This document shows, piece by piece, positions 9,439 to 17,620 of a DNA stretch of 64,000 bases. Where the stretch lies: positions 1 to 64,000 of the forward strand of contig NZ_LT707416.1 of the NCBI RefSeq assembly GCF_900155585.1, in the 5' to 3' direction. This DNA comes from Aedoeadaptatus urinae. Its GTDB lineage: Bacteria > Bacillota > Clostridia > Tissierellales > Peptoniphilaceae. A program made the position numbers and the translations under genes. The notes beneath the pieces were generated by a model. The model had not been told where the DNA came from. It worked only from the letters and a program-made list of their open reading frames with translations, and searched no databases. Positions within the stretch are counted from its first letter, which is position 1; each line of letters starts with the position of its first letter.

Positions 9439-10915
9439 ATTTTCTGTAGCTCTTTGCTTTTTCGATGCGTTTTAAGATTTCGTCTTTGCCCAAGAGGTAG
9501 ATGATGTTGGACAGATCCGGGCCGTGGACGTTGCCGGTCATGGCGGCACGGGCGGGCATGTAGAGGTTTTTGCCTTTCACGCCGCTCGCCTTTTGCACTT
9601 GCTTCATGAGCTTGCCCGCTTCTTCAAGGGAGATGGCATCCATCCCTTTCAGAATTTCTTCCAGTCCTTCCAGCACGGCGGGTGCCGATTCGGAATTGAT
9701 TTGCTCCAGGGCGGCATCCTCGGTGACCTCGTAATCGTCGAAGAGGAAGCCGCATTCCTCGGGGACTTGCTCCAGGCGGTCCAGGCCGTCTTGAATGGTT
9801 TCCATTAAAACGCGGTAGCGCTCGGGATTTTTGTCCACGTCGGCTTTCGTAAACAGGCCGGCCTTTTCGATATAGGGCATGGCCATGTCGAGAAGCTCGT
9901 CGGCGGAGAGCTCTTTCATGTAGTGGCTGTTGATCCAGTCCAGCTTCTTGACATCAAATACGCCGCCGGTTCGGGCGATGCGCTTGGTGTCGAAGGCTTG
10001 GATGAGTTCGTCCATGGAGAAGATTTCCTGATTGTCTTCCGGGGACCAGCCCACGAGGGCCAGGTAGTTCACCAGGCCTTCCGGCAGGTAGCCGTGGCCC
10101 TTAAAGTCTTCCACGGACACGTCGCCTTGGCGCTTGGAGAGCTTTTTGTGATCCTTGTTTAAGACGCCGGGCAGGTGAATGTAGGTGGGTACCTCCCATC
10201 CCAAGGCTTGGTACAGGTACACGTGCTTGGGCGTGGAGGGCAGCCACTCTTCCCCGCGGATGATGTGGGTGATGCCCATGAGGTGGTCGTCTACGACGAC
10301 GGCCATGTGGTAGGTGGGGAAGCCGTCGCTTTTCATAAGGACCTGATCGTCCATTTCGTTGGTGTTTATGGTGATCTTGCCCCGGGCTTCGTCCATAAAG
10401 CTGATGTCTTCGTCGTGGGGCAGCTTTAAGCGCACCACGTATTCTTCGCCCTTGGCGATGCGCTCTTTGGCTTCTTCCATGGAAATGGAGCGGCAGAGGC
10501 CGTCGTAGCGAGGCACTTGGCCTTTGATTTTTTGGCCTTCCCGCAAATTGTCCAGCCGCTCCTTGGTGCAGAAGCAGTAGTAGGCGTGGCCCGTTTCCAG
10601 GAGCTGATTCACGTATTTTTTGTAGATGTCCAATCGTTTGGATTGGATATAGGGGCCTCGGTCCCCTTCTTCCACGACCTTGCCGTCCTTCATCATGACG
10701 CCCTCGTCGATTTCAAGGCCCGCCCAGTTCAGGGAGCGGATCAGATTTTCGATGGCGCCTTCTACGAAGCGGGTTCGGTCCGTGTCTTCGATGCGGAGCA
10801 GAAATTTTCCGCCCTTTTGTCTCGCGTATAGGTAGTTATATACGGCGGTTCTCAGGCCGCCGATGTGCAGATACCCCGTGGGTGATGGGGCAAAGCGCAC
10901 CCGTACATTGTCCAT
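9437..10915 (-). CDS. gltX: Glutamyl-tRNA synthetase
   Basis: 492 residues, class I synthetase charging tRNA-Glu in the cytoplasm. The HIGH-type motif is YLHIGGLRTA within RFAPSPTGYLHIGG near the N-terminus, and the KMSKS-type motif is KKLSKRQG in the middle, followed by the helical anticodon-binding domain. The length is normal for the bacterial discriminating/non-discriminating family; which one applies cannot be told. AAGGAGG precedes the start. It lies 9 bp after the PHP phosphatase gene, so the two form an operon. Confidence 0.97.
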   Translation of the reverse strand: MDNVRVRFAPSPTGYLHIGGLRTAVYNYLYARQKGGKFLLRIEDTDRTRFVEGAIENLIRSLNWAGLEIDEGVMMKDGKVVEEGDRGPYIQSKRLDIYKKYVNQLLETGHAYYCFCTKERLDNLREGQKIKGQVPRYDGLCRSISMEEAKERIAKGEEYVVRLKLPHDEDISFMDEARGKITINTNEMDDQVLMKSDGFPTYHMAVVVDDHLMGITHIIRGEEWLPSTPKHVYLYQALGWEVPTYIHLPGVLNKDHKKLSKRQGDVSVEDFKGHGYLPEGLVNYLALVGWSPEDNQEIFSMDELIQAFDTKRIARTGGVFDVKKLDWINSHYMKELSADELLDMAMPYIEKAGLFTKADVDKNPERYRVLMETIQDGLDRLEQVPEECGFLFDDYEVTEDAALEQINSESAPAVLEGLEEILKGMDAISLEEAGKLMKQVQKASGVKGKNLYMPARAAMTGNVHGPDLSNIIYLLGKDEILKRIEKAKSYRK

Positions 10916-10924
10916 ACTTCCTCC

Positions 10925-11644
10925 TTATTTGTCCATTAGGGTAAACGCCTGTAGGATCTTCTCCGTGTCCCAGGTGTTTACGATCAGTTCCTCCGGATAG
11001 TCCATCTCTTCGATCAGCCCGCGGGCCAAATCGAAATGGCCGACGTCTACGTCCATATGGGCGTCGCTTCCCACGATGATTTTCATCTTTTTCTCTTTTC
11101 CCAAAGACAGCAGCTTGAGCAAATTCTCTCTGGCGCCGATCCGCGGCCCGTTGACCTTCAGCGACGAATTATTCACTTCGCAAAACAGATCCCGCTCCAC
11201 GATAAAATCGCTGAGGCGCTCGTAGTCCAGCGGATAGCGGGCATCGTCGGGATGACCGATGATCTGAACGGCCGGATGCTTACAGGCGTTGATGATGGCG
11301 TCGGTGTTGCTTTTTTCATCCAAGGGCGTAAAGCACTGCTTGTGCAGGCTGACGATGGCGTAATCGACCCTCTGCCGGTCCATGTCGATGTCGATGGTGC
11401 CGTCTACGTCGATAATATTGGCTTCGACGCCGCACAAGAGCACGATGCCGTCCAGCACGCGGGGCAGGGCCATGTAGTTGCCGAAGACGGCGTTACTTGC
11501 TACGCCGCGCATGGCTTTGGCGTGGTCGCTGGTGCCCATGATGCGCAGGCCGACGGTCTTTGCGACGGCGATGTTTTCTCTTATGGTCGAATAGGCATGT
11601 CCGGAGGCCACGGTATGCGTGTGTAAATCGATTGATAAATCCAT
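10925..11644 (-). CDS. PHP-domain phosphatase/phosphoesterase, YcdX type
   Basis: 239 residues, a single PHP domain. Metal-binding motifs are visible: DLHTHTVASGHAY at residues 6-18, TSDHAKAM, CGVEANI, IGHPDD, and GSDAHMDVDVGH near the C-terminus. YcdX-like proteins bind a trinuclear metal centre and hydrolyse phosphomonoesters; the physiological substrate is not known. It is first gene of an operon with gltX and has a good GGAGGGAGG site and its own promoter. A second, different PHP protein (HisJ-like) occurs at 20060. Confidence 0.88.
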   Translation of the reverse strand: MDLSIDLHTHTVASGHAYSTIRENIAVAKTVGLRIMGTSDHAKAMRGVASNAVFGNYMALPRVLDGIVLLCGVEANIIDVDGTIDIDMDRQRVDYAIVSLHKQCFTPLDEKSNTDAIINACKHPAVQIIGHPDDARYPLDYERLSDFIVERDLFCEVNNSSLKVNGPRIGARENLLKLLSLGKEKKMKIIVGSDAHMDVDVGHFDLARGLIEEMDYPEELIVNTWDTEKILQAFTLMDK

Positions 11645-11668
11645 ATTGCCTCCCTCCTTAACGTTACT

Positions 11669-11697
11669 ATTATAGCATAGGCTTTTGGAGTGAACAA
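11669..11697 (-). promoter_or_regulatory. Sigma-A-type promoter of the PHP-gltX operon
   Basis: On the minus strand: TTGTTC, 17-bp spacer, TATAAT with an extended TGC before the -10. It lies about 25 nt upstream of the start codon region. Confidence 0.7.
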
Positions 11698-11748
11698 AAA
11701 AGTTATGGGCAATCTATGTCTATCTGCGGCGGCGATATTTTCGGGCAA

Positions 11749-11780
11749 GAAAAAAAGCCCAAGCCCGCAGGCTGAGCTTT
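11749..11780 (-). terminator. Terminator after the SDR gene
   Basis: Minus-strand AGCTCAGCC and GGGCTTGGGCT pair with one bulge and run into a T-run. Confidence 0.75.
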
Positions 11781-11792
11781 CTTTGAAAATTT

Positions 11793-12551
11793 TTAGATGC
11801 CGGTCAATCCGCCGTCGGAAACTAAAATCGTGCCGTTAATATTGGAGGCTTCGTCCGATGCCAAAAAGAGAATGTCTTCGGCGATTTCTTCGGGCATGGC
11901 CAACATTTTATTGACATTGGCGCCCCGTTGAACGACTTCCATGCCTTTTTCGTCCACGTCGCTTAAATTTTGCAGAATTTCCGTTTGGATTCCCGCCGGC
12001 GCCACGGCGTTGCAGCGAATGCCGTCGTTGCCGTACATGGCCGCCGTGTTTCTCACGAGACCGTTAATGGCGTGCTTGGACATGGTGTAGGCGACGCCGG
12101 CCTTGCCGCCGCGATTGCCCGCAATGGACGAGGTAGCGACGATGGCGCCGCCGCCCTTCATCAGGGGAATGGCGGCTTTAAACACTCTGAAATTGCCTTT
12201 AACATTGGTGCTGTAGATGCGGTCGAAGGTTTCCTCGTCGCAGTGGGTCACGGGCTCGAACTTGTCCATGACGCCGGCATTGGCGATTAAAATATCCAGC
12301 TTGTCGTTTTCTTCCTTCACGCGGTCGAAGGCCTTGGCCACATCCTCCGTCTTGCCTACGTCGCAAACCAAGGGAATGACGACGCCGGCATATCCCGCCT
12401 GTTCCACTTCCCTTTGCAGCTCTTCCAGGCGTTCTTTTCTTCTGGCTACGGCATAGACCTTGCCGCCTTGCTTCGCCGCGAGAACGGCGGCCGCCCGCCC
12501 GACACCGGACGATGCACCGGTAATGACTAAGACTTTATTTTCAAATTTCAT
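11793..12551 (-). CDS. Short-chain dehydrogenase/reductase (classical SDR)
   Basis: 252 residues, full-length classical SDR. The glycine-rich cofactor motif TGASSGVG is at residues 11-18, NAG (IANAGV) in the middle, the catalytic Ser in ATSSIAG and the YxxxK pair in YTMSKHAING. The C-terminal DGGLTGI is typical. Basic residues after the second strand (ARRKERL) suggest NADP(H), by family rule. Substrates could be a 3-oxoacyl thioester, a sugar or a hydroxysteroid; sequence alone does not decide. AAAGGAGG precedes the start. It is transcribed alone. Confidence 0.88.
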   Translation of the reverse strand: MKFENKVLVITGASSGVGRAAAVLAAKQGGKVYAVARRKERLEELQREVEQAGYAGVVIPLVCDVGKTEDVAKAFDRVKEENDKLDILIANAGVMDKFEPVTHCDEETFDRIYSTNVKGNFRVFKAAIPLMKGGGAIVATSSIAGNRGGKAGVAYTMSKHAINGLVRNTAAMYGNDGIRCNAVAPAGIQTEILQNLSDVDEKGMEVVQRGANVNKMLAMPEEIAEDILFLASDEASNINGTILVSDGGLTGI

Positions 12552-12680
12552 CTGCTCGCCTCCTTTGTGAAAACAATTCGATTTCTTTCATTATATTGTA
12601 TATACATTTTTTCGTTTTTGCAAGTCTTTTCGTATAATCTCTAATTTAACGAAAAATTTTTTTAGCTCGCTTTCCCGCAC

Positions 12681-12703
12681 AAAAAAAGAAGCCCGAAGGC
12701 TTC
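12681..12703 (-). terminator. Terminator after the SLH-domain protein
   Basis: GAAGCC-TTCG-GGCTTC hairpin on the minus strand followed by seven T residues. Confidence 0.9.
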
Positions 12704-12715
12704 CTTTCTTTTGCT

Positions 12716-14290
12716 CTATTGGGGTTGCCCCGTGGCTTCTAAAATATCGTAGTAGCTCCACATTTTTTTGTTTACGTCTTTAAAGGGATTGCTTCCGTAG
12801 GTATCCAGGAAGGCTTTGTCCGGCGTGCGGCTCAGGGCCTTGTTCAGTGCCGTGCAAACCTCTTGGCGTGTGATTTTCGCCGAGGGAGCGAAGCGCCCCT
12901 TGCCCTTGCCGCTCATCAGTCCCGCTTCCTGAACGGCGCCGATATAGCCCTTGGCCCAGTGATTGGACTTCACGTCGGTAAAGGACGTGCCCGCCGTCGG
13001 CGTCAGATTGGCGTAGGCGGCGAGGATGCGGGCAAATTCCGCCCGTGTAATGGATTGATGGGGCTTGAAGGTGCCGTCCTTGTAGCCGGAAATCAGTCCC
13101 CGCTTTTCCATATAGCCCACGGAGGCGGCGAACCATTGGCTGTCGTCCACGTCTTTAAAGGAGGTGAAGCCGGCCAATTCTTTCTTGCCGCTGGCGACGC
13201 GGGCAAAGACCGCCGAGACCTCCGCCCGGGTCATGGCTTTTTTCGGCAGGAATTTGCCGTTGGGGTAGCCCGAGAAATAGGCGGGCCGCGCCACCTTCAT
13301 GGCTTCGGCCAAGGTGTTTTCCGCACCGGCGATTTCTGTGCCGTCGGCGTTGTCCTTGGCGAGGATAAATTGCCCCGTGGCCACGGCGGCATTGACCTGC
13401 AGCTGCGCCAGCTTTTCTCTTCCGCTCATGTTGACAGAGCTGAGGACGCGCAGGTAGTCGTCGATTTTCGTCTTATTTTGCGCGGTGGCAGACGACGAAT
13501 TCGTCGTCGGGTTCTTTTTCACCACGGCCCGCACTTCGTCTTCCCCGGCCTTGGTCTTAAAGATAAAGGTCAGTTCGCTTCCTTCCGGTTGGGGATTGAT
13601 GACCACGGCGAAGCGGCCGTCTTTTTCGGCGACGGTAGTGCCGATCAAAGTCTTGCCCCGATAGACGCGGACGCCGGCATTGGAGACGGCTTTTCCCGTG
13701 AGAGTATTGTCGCCGGGCTTAATGGGATCCACGGTAAATTTATATCCGGAAGGGGCTGTCCCGGGAGTTTGTCCGGAGGGCACCGCCGGTATGGCCTGTC
13801 CCTTGTCGCTGGTGACATTTTTTTGAATGGAACGGTTCTTGCCCTTATTATCTACCAAGGCGATGACGTAGGACATGGACACGTGGTTCACGTTTTTTAC
13901 GCCCTTTTTAAATTTGCCGCTGAGCTTCAGGGTAAAATTCGGGCGGTTCAGGGCCTTGATATCGGGAATGACCAAAGTCACGATCTCTTGCTTGGAGCTG
14001 TCGGTTTTCGTGGACATAAGACGGTAGTCGTTGTCCGCCAGGTCGCCGACGAAAATGGCTTTGTCGATGTGGATGGTCTTATCCACGCGAAAGGACATGG
14101 AAAATGTCTTTAAATCATTCTTGTAATTGTCCGGCAAAACGACATTTAATTCCATGCCGTAGCCGTCCCCTGCTTTTTGATTGTAGGTCAGGGGAAGATT
14201 CAGTTGAGTTTCAACATCTTTCGCGGCAAAAACCGCCGTGGACGCAAAAATCATTAACAAGGCCAAAAGGGTGCATAGGCTTTTCTTCAT
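12716..14290 (-). CDS. Secreted protein with C-terminal S-layer homology (SLH) domains
   Basis: 524 residues. A signal peptide (MKKSLCTLLALLMIFAS, cleavage near VFAAKD) leads into an N-terminal region of about 150 residues resembling a beta-sandwich, then a proline/glycine-rich linker (PAVPSGQTPGTAPSG) and an Ig-like or carboxypeptidase-regulatory-like module (GKAVSNAGVRVYRGKTLIGTTVAEKDGRFAV is the relevant stretch, about 200-230). Three SLH repeats follow, marked by SGYPNGKFLPKKAMTRAEV, SGYKDGTFKPHQSITRAEF and SGKGKGRFAPSAKITRQEV. SLH domains bind pyruvylated or other secondary wall polymers, so the protein is probably anchored at the cell wall. The role of the N-terminal part is unknown. 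Confidence 0.88.
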   Translation of the reverse strand: MKKSLCTLLALLMIFASTAVFAAKDVETQLNLPLTYNQKAGDGYGMELNVVLPDNYKNDLKTFSMSFRVDKTIHIDKAIFVGDLADNDYRLMSTKTDSSKQEIVTLVIPDIKALNRPNFTLKLSGKFKKGVKNVNHVSMSYVIALVDNKGKNRSIQKNVTSDKGQAIPAVPSGQTPGTAPSGYKFTVDPIKPGDNTLTGKAVSNAGVRVYRGKTLIGTTVAEKDGRFAVVINPQPEGSELTFIFKTKAGEDEVRAVVKKNPTTNSSSATAQNKTKIDDYLRVLSSVNMSGREKLAQLQVNAAVATGQFILAKDNADGTEIAGAENTLAEAMKVARPAYFSGYPNGKFLPKKAMTRAEVSAVFARVASGKKELAGFTSFKDVDDSQWFAASVGYMEKRGLISGYKDGTFKPHQSITRAEFARILAAYANLTPTAGTSFTDVKSNHWAKGYIGAVQEAGLMSGKGKGRFAPSAKITRQEVCTALNKALSRTPDKAFLDTYGSNPFKDVNKKMWSYYDILEATGQPQ

Positions 14291-14375
14291 AGAATCCCTC
14301 CTTATATCTATTATAAACCAAGGAAAGGGCGGACGCCGTTACGATTTTATAACAGATTGGCCATTTCTCGGGAAA

Positions 14376-14401
14376 AGAAAAAACCTCGCTCTCGCGAGGT
14401 C
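14376..14401 (-). terminator. Terminator after the ProRS-like gene
   Basis: ACCTCGC-GAGA-GCGAGGT hairpin on the minus strand, followed by TTTTTTC; it abuts the stop codon of the ProRS-like gene. Confidence 0.88.
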
Positions 14402-14406
14402 TTTTG

Positions 14407-16074
14407 CTATTCGTTTATTAGTTCCACGATGCGGCGAAGGGCATCTTCCGCCGGAAGCTTTTCCATGTCGCCGCCGCGGCGTTTAAATTCCACGACGCCT
14501 TCCGCGGCTTCCTTGCCTACGGTGAGCTGCAGCGGAATGCCTAAAAGGTCGCGGTCTTTAAATTTGACGCCGGCACGCTCGTTGCGGTCGTCGCAGAGGA
14601 CGCCGATGCCTTCATCACGAAGGGCGTTGTAAAGCTTATCGGCCAGGGCCACCTGCTCTTCTTTTTTCACATTGACCACGGTAAGGGCCACGTCGAAGGG
14701 GCCGATGTGAAGGGGGAAGGCCGGTCCGTCGTCGTCCCGATGGTTTTCCAAGAGGGCCGCCAGGAGGGCGCCGGTGCGCCAGGTGGCTCCGCCTATAATA
14801 TAGGGGGCTTCCTTGCCTTCGTCGTTTAAGAAGCGCACGTTCATGGCTTCGGAAAAGGCCGTGGAGGGCTTTCTGATCCGCGCCACTTCAAAGGCCGTGG
14901 TAAATTCGTAGGCATCGCCCGAGGGGGACAGATCCCCTTCGCGCACGTCCAAGAGGTCTTCGGCGATTTCGCCTTCGAAATCCCGGCCGTAGTTGACGTT
15001 TTTTTTATGGTAGTCTTCCTTGTTGGCGCCCACCACCATATTGTCGATAAAGGTGACGGAGCGGTCCACAATGATCCGCGCCTTATCCCCGAGACCCACG
15101 GGCCCGGTAAAACCGGGGAAGGTACCCATTTCCAAAATGGTCTCTTCGTCGAGCATGTCGATTTGATCGGCGTCGACGCCTAAGTATTTTTCGAGCTTCT
15201 TTTGATTCAGATCCCGATCGCCGGGCACGAAGACGAAGACGGGCTCGCCATCGATACGCAGATCCACCGCTTTCGTACAGCGGGCGGGTTCTACGCCGAT
15301 CATGTCGCTTAAATCTTTAATGGTGCGGGCATCGGGGGTGTGAATGTCCTCCGCCTCTTTCGGCTCCTGTCCTTCGGGAACCGGGTAGCGAATGGGAGCT
15401 TCGTCCATTAAAAAGGCCGCAGCTCCGTCCAGGGCCACGCTGTCTTTATAATTATCCGCCGTAGCGTAATAGATGATGTAATCGTCTTGATCCACGACGC
15501 AAAAATCGATGCCCAGGTCGTTCAAAAGCTTTTCCGCCCGGCTCTTCGCTTCGTCAAAAAAGGCCTGTGCCGCCTCTTCGTCGCCGTCGAAGCGCATGCC
15601 GTCCACAACGCGCATGCCGCGCCCGTCGGCGAGGCCCAATCCGGGCTTTTGCACGTCGCTGTAGCGATTGGCTTTTTCGTATAAAAAGAGGGGAAGCTGC
15701 TTGTAGCTCTTCAGCTCTCCGTCGACGAAGGACAGGAAGGCTTCCTCGGATTCCGGCGCCAGTACCGCCTGGCGGTTGGTGCGATCCGCCACCTTATACA
15801 TGGCGCTGCCGTAGCTGTCCCAGCGACCGCTTCGCTCCCACAGGGTGCGGGGTTGAAGGGCGCACAAAGCCACGGGGAGCCCGCCCTCGAAAAATTCATC
15901 CTCTAAACGCTTTTCGATGGCTTCCGACAAAGCCAGGCCATAGGGCAATAGGGAATAGAGCCCGACGCCTACTTCCCGAGCCATGCCGGAGCGAAGCATC
16001 CACTTGTGGGCTTCGGTGCGGGCATCTGCCGGGGCTTCCCGCAGGGTAGGTAAGTAATACTGTGAAAGTTTCAT
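14407..16074 (-). CDS. Prolyl-tRNA synthetase-like protein, catalytic motifs degenerate, editing domain retained
   Basis: 555 residues, collinear with bacterial ProRS (SQYYLPTLREAPADA at the start, ESGRW-like ERSGRWDSYG, SYKQLPL, and the C-terminal anticodon domain with AGVKFKDRDLLGIPLQLTVGK). The class II active site is not conserved. The usual GPTHEE is APESEE (106-111). Motif 2, normally KFRDE-RPR-G, is RYSDVQKPGLG (137-147), losing the ATP-binding Arg. Motif 3, normally GCYGIGVSR, is GGATWRTGALL (428-438), losing its Arg. In contrast the inserted editing (INS) domain, ~225-380, keeps well-conserved segments (FVFVPGDRDLN, VVGANKEDYH, NYGRDF) and a Lys (K268) where the editing Lys is expected. 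It may act as a trans-editing factor rather than a synthetase. It is second in an operon behind an FMN-binding lipoprotein. A pipeline would call it proS. Confidence 0.85.
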   Translation of the reverse strand: MKLSQYYLPTLREAPADARTEAHKWMLRSGMAREVGVGLYSLLPYGLALSEAIEKRLEDEFFEGGLPVALCALQPRTLWERSGRWDSYGSAMYKVADRTNRQAVLAPESEEAFLSFVDGELKSYKQLPLFLYEKANRYSDVQKPGLGLADGRGMRVVDGMRFDGDEEAAQAFFDEAKSRAEKLLNDLGIDFCVVDQDDYIIYYATADNYKDSVALDGAAAFLMDEAPIRYPVPEGQEPKEAEDIHTPDARTIKDLSDMIGVEPARCTKAVDLRIDGEPVFVFVPGDRDLNQKKLEKYLGVDADQIDMLDEETILEMGTFPGFTGPVGLGDKARIIVDRSVTFIDNMVVGANKEDYHKKNVNYGRDFEGEIAEDLLDVREGDLSPSGDAYEFTTAFEVARIRKPSTAFSEAMNVRFLNDEGKEAPYIIGGATWRTGALLAALLENHRDDDGPAFPLHIGPFDVALTVVNVKKEEQVALADKLYNALRDEGIGVLCDDRNERAGVKFKDRDLLGIPLQLTVGKEAAEGVVEFKRRGGDMEKLPAEDALRRIVELINE

Positions 16075-16083
16075 TAAGGCCTC

Positions 16084-16488
16084 CTATTCCGCTTGTCGAA
16101 TGCAATTTCTTACCGCTTCCATAAAGCCGTAGGATGCTTCCGTGGCACCGGAGACCGTATCCACATCCGCCGATTGCTTTCGAAGGACCTCATCCTCCAA
16201 ACGATCGAAGGCATCCTCCGAGACACCGACGTTTTCATTATGTTCGACTACATTGACGCGATCGATAAAGCCGTCACGAACACGCAGCTCCACTTGAATG
16301 TCGCCCTGCATGCCCCGCCCGGCGGAGACATAGCTGCCGTCTTTTAATAAATGTCTGCCCTCTTGCCTCGATTCCACCGCTTGGTTCTGTTTTGCTTCGG
16401 CAACCGGCTCCTCGGCGCTGTAGCTGACGGAAGAGCCGCAGCCGGTGAGCGCGAGACAACAGACCAAACTCACAGCGAGTTTTTTCAA
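16084..16488 (-). CDS. FMN-binding domain lipoprotein
   Basis: 134 residues, starting at a TTG (16488) with AAGGAG 8 nt upstream. The N-terminus is a lipoprotein signal with lipobox LTGC (Cys 17). The rest is one FMN-bind domain: DGSYVSAGRGMQGDIQVELRV, then VVEHNENVGV, and the flavin-attachment-type motif DTVSGATEAS near the C-terminus, where the Thr receives FMN in RnfG/NqrC-like proteins. It would sit on the outer face of the membrane and may take part in extracellular or membrane electron transfer. The flavin is inferred from the motif. It is 9 bp upstream of the ProRS-like gene, an unexplained pairing. Confidence 0.85.
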   Translation of the reverse strand: MKKLAVSLVCCLALTGCGSSVSYSAEEPVAEAKQNQAVESRQEGRHLLKDGSYVSAGRGMQGDIQVELRVRDGFIDRVNVVEHNENVGVSEDAFDRLEDEVLRKQSADVDTVSGATEASYGFMEAVRNCIRQAE

Positions 16489-16585
16489 TGGAAATACTCC
16501 TTATCTATATGAATCAATCAATTATCTGCTATTTCCATTATAACCGATTTTCCACCATATGTGGGGGTGTTCTGTCTTTTAACCA

Positions 16586-17611
16586 CTATTTTTTGTGATT
16601 TAAGTCTACCACGCTTTGTCGCTTAATAATTTCCACGGGCAGGAGAATCATTTCCTCGCCCTTGTCCGGATTTTTCTTGTCCAGCATTTTAAAGAGCTTG
16701 CGAATGGCCACGGCGCCGATATCGTAATAGGGCTCCTTCACCGTGGTGAGCTTGGGACGGTAAATATCCGACAGGGCACTTCCGCCGAAGCCGGCGAAGG
16801 ACATGTCGTCGGGGATGCTCATGCCGTGATCCCGCATGACGTTCATGAGATGGATGGCCATGAGGTCTTGGCTGCAGAAGAGAACGGAGTACTTGCCGCC
16901 TCTCAGCTCTTCCTCGTGTTCCTCAAACAGCTCCAGGGCATCTTTTTCTTCCAGGCCCTCGGAGTAAAGGATGGAGGGCTTCAGCCCCGCCGCCCGCATG
17001 GCGTCGCGGTAGCCGCGAATCTTGTATTTTTCGTTGGTGCGGTCCATGTCCTTTCGCATGGCCACGTAGCCGATGGATTGGTGACCTAAATTGATCAGGT
17101 AGTCGGTCATGTTGTAGGACGCCGCCTTGTTGTTAATGGTCACCGTGGGCGCCTCGTCCACATTGTAGAAGCGATTGATGACGACGCAGGGAATTTTAAA
17201 TTCGTCCAGCTTGTAGAGGAGCTTTTGATTTAAAATTTCCGAAATAATAATGATCCCTTCCACTTGCTTTTGGCTGAAGAGATTGGCAAATTTGATTTCG
17301 ATTTCGGGATCGTCGTAGGACGAGGAGAGGAGAATGTCGTAATTATACATGCGCCCGATTTCTTCCACGCCGCGAAGGACCTGGGAGACGTATTGGTTGC
17401 CGATATCGGAAACGATGACGCCGATAATATTGCTCTTCTTCGTGACCAGACTCCGCGCCACCTCGTTGGGCTTATAGTCCAAGACGCCGATGGCGTGCAG
17501 CACGCGCCGGCGAGCCTCGGGGCTCACGGGCTTGGAGTCGTTAATCACGCGGGAAACCGTGGAAATGGACACGTCCGCCATTTTTGCTACATCTTTAATG
17601 GTCGATGCCAT
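16586..17611 (-). CDS. LacI/GalR-family transcriptional regulator
   Basis: 341 residues. The N-terminal helix-turn-helix and hinge are standard (TIKDVAKMADVSISTVSRVIN, then a NEVARSLV hinge helix at ~53-60). A periplasmic-binding-type effector domain follows (IGVIVSDIGNQYVSQVLRGVE, then SFAGFGGSALSDIYRPKLTTV). It resembles CcpA/RegA in layout, but no HPr-contact residues can be claimed. It lies 9 bp after a lipid kinase gene and appears co-transcribed, with no sugar genes beside it, so its ligand and regulon are not predictable from context. Confidence 0.9.
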   Translation of the reverse strand: MASTIKDVAKMADVSISTVSRVINDSKPVSPEARRRVLHAIGVLDYKPNEVARSLVTKKSNIIGVIVSDIGNQYVSQVLRGVEEIGRMYNYDILLSSSYDDPEIEIKFANLFSQKQVEGIIIISEILNQKLLYKLDEFKIPCVVINRFYNVDEAPTVTINNKAASYNMTDYLINLGHQSIGYVAMRKDMDRTNEKYKIRGYRDAMRAAGLKPSILYSEGLEEKDALELFEEHEEELRGGKYSVLFCSQDLMAIHLMNVMRDHGMSIPDDMSFAGFGGSALSDIYRPKLTTVKEPYYDIGAVAIRKLFKMLDKKNPDKGEEMILLPVEIIKRQSVVDLNHKK

Positions 17612-17620
17612 AAAATCCTC

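Noticed and set aside
11645-11750. T-box leader before the PHP-gltX operon
   Set aside because: The promoter lies right before the ribosome site and there is no T-box sequence or antiterminator stem.
12863-14113. A 416-codon plus-strand frame opposite the SLH protein
   Set aside because: Low-complexity Gly/His/Arg translation typical of antisense to a GC-rich gene; no start signal.
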